A stretch of DNA of 5,522 bases from assembly GCA_964625865.1 (NCBI GenBank), contig CAZVEV010000358.1, positions 1 through 5,522 on the forward strand, in the 5' to 3' direction. Below, in pieces: positions 4,562 through 5,522 of the stretch. The first letter of the stretch is position 1. Each line of letters begins with the position of its first letter. A program made the position numbers and the translations under genes. The notes under the pieces are model-generated. The model was not told the DNA's origin, searched no databases, and saw only the letters and a list, made by a program, of their open reading frames with translations. The stretch comes from CAZVEV01 sp964625865 (GTDB taxonomy: Bacteria > Planctomycetota > Phycisphaerae > SM23-33).

Positions 4562-5275
4562 TCAACTGCCTGTCCTAGACGGCTGAACAGAACTGGCCGC
4601 AGAGGTCCATCTCCGCAGATGTGCCCGGAAGACTTCACTCAGGGGATCATCGAGGCTATCCAGACACGAAGCGAAGAACTCGAAGTCGATGCAGGCTTCG
4701 TTCGCGTGCGGTTCGGGTTGCAGGTAGACGACTTCGATGGCCGGTTCGACCGGTTCAATGGTGATCTCCCGGAGTTGCCTCCGCCCCTGGAGCGTGATGG
4801 ACGGGTAGATCTGCTCCGCCAGCCCATCTGGCAACCGCAAGAACCCGAGGTCCTCCAGGAGACAGAGCAGATGGTAGTACTTCCGGCACGCTGTTGTCCG
4901 GTGAACGATCGTCACCAGGCCCTCCAAAAGAGCCGTGAACCCCAGCTCTCGGGCCCTCGCGAGGTACAGGTCCTGTGACGATCGCCTCGACGAAGAGTCC
5001 GTCTTGAGCTCAATGAAATATGCACGACTCCTGTCCTCGGCGAAGAGGACGTAGTCCACCTTGACAGACAGGTGCGTGGGCTTGTCAGGCCAGATGAGAT
5101 CACGCTTGATGGGGAACTCGGGCACTATCCGGGGGTCAATGGCCGTGCCGACGTGCTGCTCGAGGACACGGGGCAGATAGACGGAGAAGAAGATGTCTGC
5201 TCGCCGCTCAAGCTGGTAGGCCGGGAGATGTCGCCAATGGTCGAGGTTACTGAATACGGCATGCAATGGGTTCAT
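4562..5275 (-). CDS. PD-(D/E)XK nuclease-like protein
   Basis: This 237-aa protein starts at ATG 5275, with AAGGGG 8 nt before it. The N-terminal third is helical (HLPAYQLERRADIFFSVYLP, residues 17-35). A PD-(D/E)XK signature follows: a candidate helix Glu at 39, D74 in VKVDYVLFAED, and the E89-x-K91 pair in AYFIELKTD, in the usual strand-hairpin-strand order with about 14 residues between Asp and Glu. A basic Ser/Arg stretch and helix (SSRRSSQDLYLARARELG) come next, as in many family members. Known relatives of this fold are endonucleases and DNA-repair or restriction nucleases needing a divalent metal; cleavage here is inferred, not shown. The C-terminal half (residues 145-237) is not recognisable. 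It is the first strong gene of a leftward operon with the 48-aa and SH3-like proteins, and is probably cytoplasmic. No methyltransferase or helicase partner lies within the window. Confidence 0.82.
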   Translation of the reverse strand: MNPLHAVFSNLDHWRHLPAYQLERRADIFFSVYLPRVLEQHVGTAIDPRIVPEFPIKRDLIWPDKPTHLSVKVDYVLFAEDRSRAYFIELKTDSSSRRSSQDLYLARARELGFTALLEGLVTIVHRTTACRKYYHLLCLLEDLGFLRLPDGLAEQIYPSITLQGRRQLREITIEPVEPAIEVVYLQPEPHANEACIDFEFFASCLDSLDDPLSEVFRAHLRRWTSAASSVQPSRTGS

Positions 5276-5424
5276 GTGACGCCCCTTTCGCTGACGTGAA
5301 CATACCGTAACTCACCGTACGGGGCAAGGTCGTTGGACTGGCGTCTTGATCGTGAGCGGGTGGCCAAGCAGTGAAGGTAGCGCCTGATATATGCCACGTG
5401 CGGGGAGTTGTGGAACCCCATCAT
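5272..5424 (-). CDS. Possible small protein overlapping the nuclease start
   Basis: This 50-aa frame starts at ATG 5424 (a second ATG follows directly) and ends at TGA 5274-5272, a 4-bp ATGA overlap with the nuclease gene typical of coupled cistrons. The product begins MMGFHNSPHVAYIRRYLHCL and continues with a basic stretch (ATRSRSRRQSND) and GELRYVHVSERG. About 70% of third codon positions are G or C, in line with the neighbouring genes. Against it, no ribosome binding site precedes the ATG, and the frame can be extended to a TTG at 5484 with no better site. I do not recognise the family. If real, it would be the lead cistron of the operon and the promoter would lie nearer or beyond the right edge. 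Confidence 0.35.
   Translation of the reverse strand: MMGFHNSPHVAYIRRYLHCLATRSRSRRQSNDLAPYGELRYVHVSERGVT
5299..5327 (-). promoter_or_regulatory. Possible promoter of the nuclease operon
   Basis: On the minus strand TTGCCC (complement of 5322-5327) and TATGTT (complement of 5299-5304) are spaced by 17 bp, each 4/6 to the consensus. The predicted transcription start near 5292 leaves a short leader holding only the ribosome binding site. If the small frame at 5424-5272 is a gene, this would be an internal promoter. Confidence 0.3.
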
Positions 5425-5522
5425 GCAGAAAGGATTGCTTCTACTCCTCTGTTGCGGAAGAGCGGACGGGTACGGGAATTGCAATCCTGGCCTGCACTTG
5501 CTCGTATATCGTGATGTCGAGC

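Noticed and set aside
4423..4638. Minus-strand frame of 71 codons between the nuclease and SH3-like genes
   Set aside because: It overlaps both the nuclease 3' end and the better-supported 48-aa gene in another frame, and its sequence is Ser/Thr/Arg-rich without a start signal.
1..5522. tRNA, rRNA or insertion-sequence elements
   Set aside because: I saw no T-loop-like motif in a cloverleaf context, no rRNA segment, no transposase-like protein and no terminal repeats with target duplications.

Overview
The window is about 60% GC and looks like a chromosomal or accessory segment of a Gram-negative-type bacterium, most probably a planctomycete (Planctomycetota). That assignment is a judgement from recalled protein styles: a short protein opening MIKLNAGVSRKVGQPNYGS, a small protein carrying KEFGPSSSGKTIIIAST, and dispersed 9-nt tandem repeats. 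No universal marker, rRNA or tRNA gene is present. Almost every gene is a family without a named function, so I give few gene symbols and no confident pathway.

Left block (1-1943, minus strand). A leftward operon starts at a good sigma70-like promoter (1916-1943). It runs through a leader of about 250 nt into a frame with two ribosome-binding-site-supported starts (1653 and 1413), then a 203-aa protein ending in a four-cysteine zinc ribbon, then a gene cut by the left edge (start at 186). A perfect 9-bp inverted repeat sits in the last intergenic gap.

Middle block (1944-3236). About 1.2 kb holds no convincing protein gene but is rich in signals. There are two hairpins whose arms are built from 9-nt tandem units, one unpaired arm of the same kind, and two hairpins with a T-tract on the minus strand. 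A second copy of the TTAACA-N16-TATAAA promoter fires leftward at 3111-3084. Together these outline a possible leftward noncoding transcription unit ending near 2308-2568.

Right-centre (3159-3788). A plus-strand promoter (TTGACA-N17-GAGAAT) drives a 64-aa conserved-looking small protein. It is followed by a short hairpin and a third 9-nt-periodic hairpin.

Right block (5484-3789, minus strand). A tight leftward operon has three parts: a 237-aa PD-(D/E)XK nuclease-like protein, a 48-aa small gene below usual ORF-length cut-offs, and a 195-aa protein with an SH3/KOW-like stretch. The last two overlap by one base. A possible 50-aa gene overlaps the nuclease start by 4 bp. The shared transcription suggests a common, DNA-related job, but the sequence alone does not say which.
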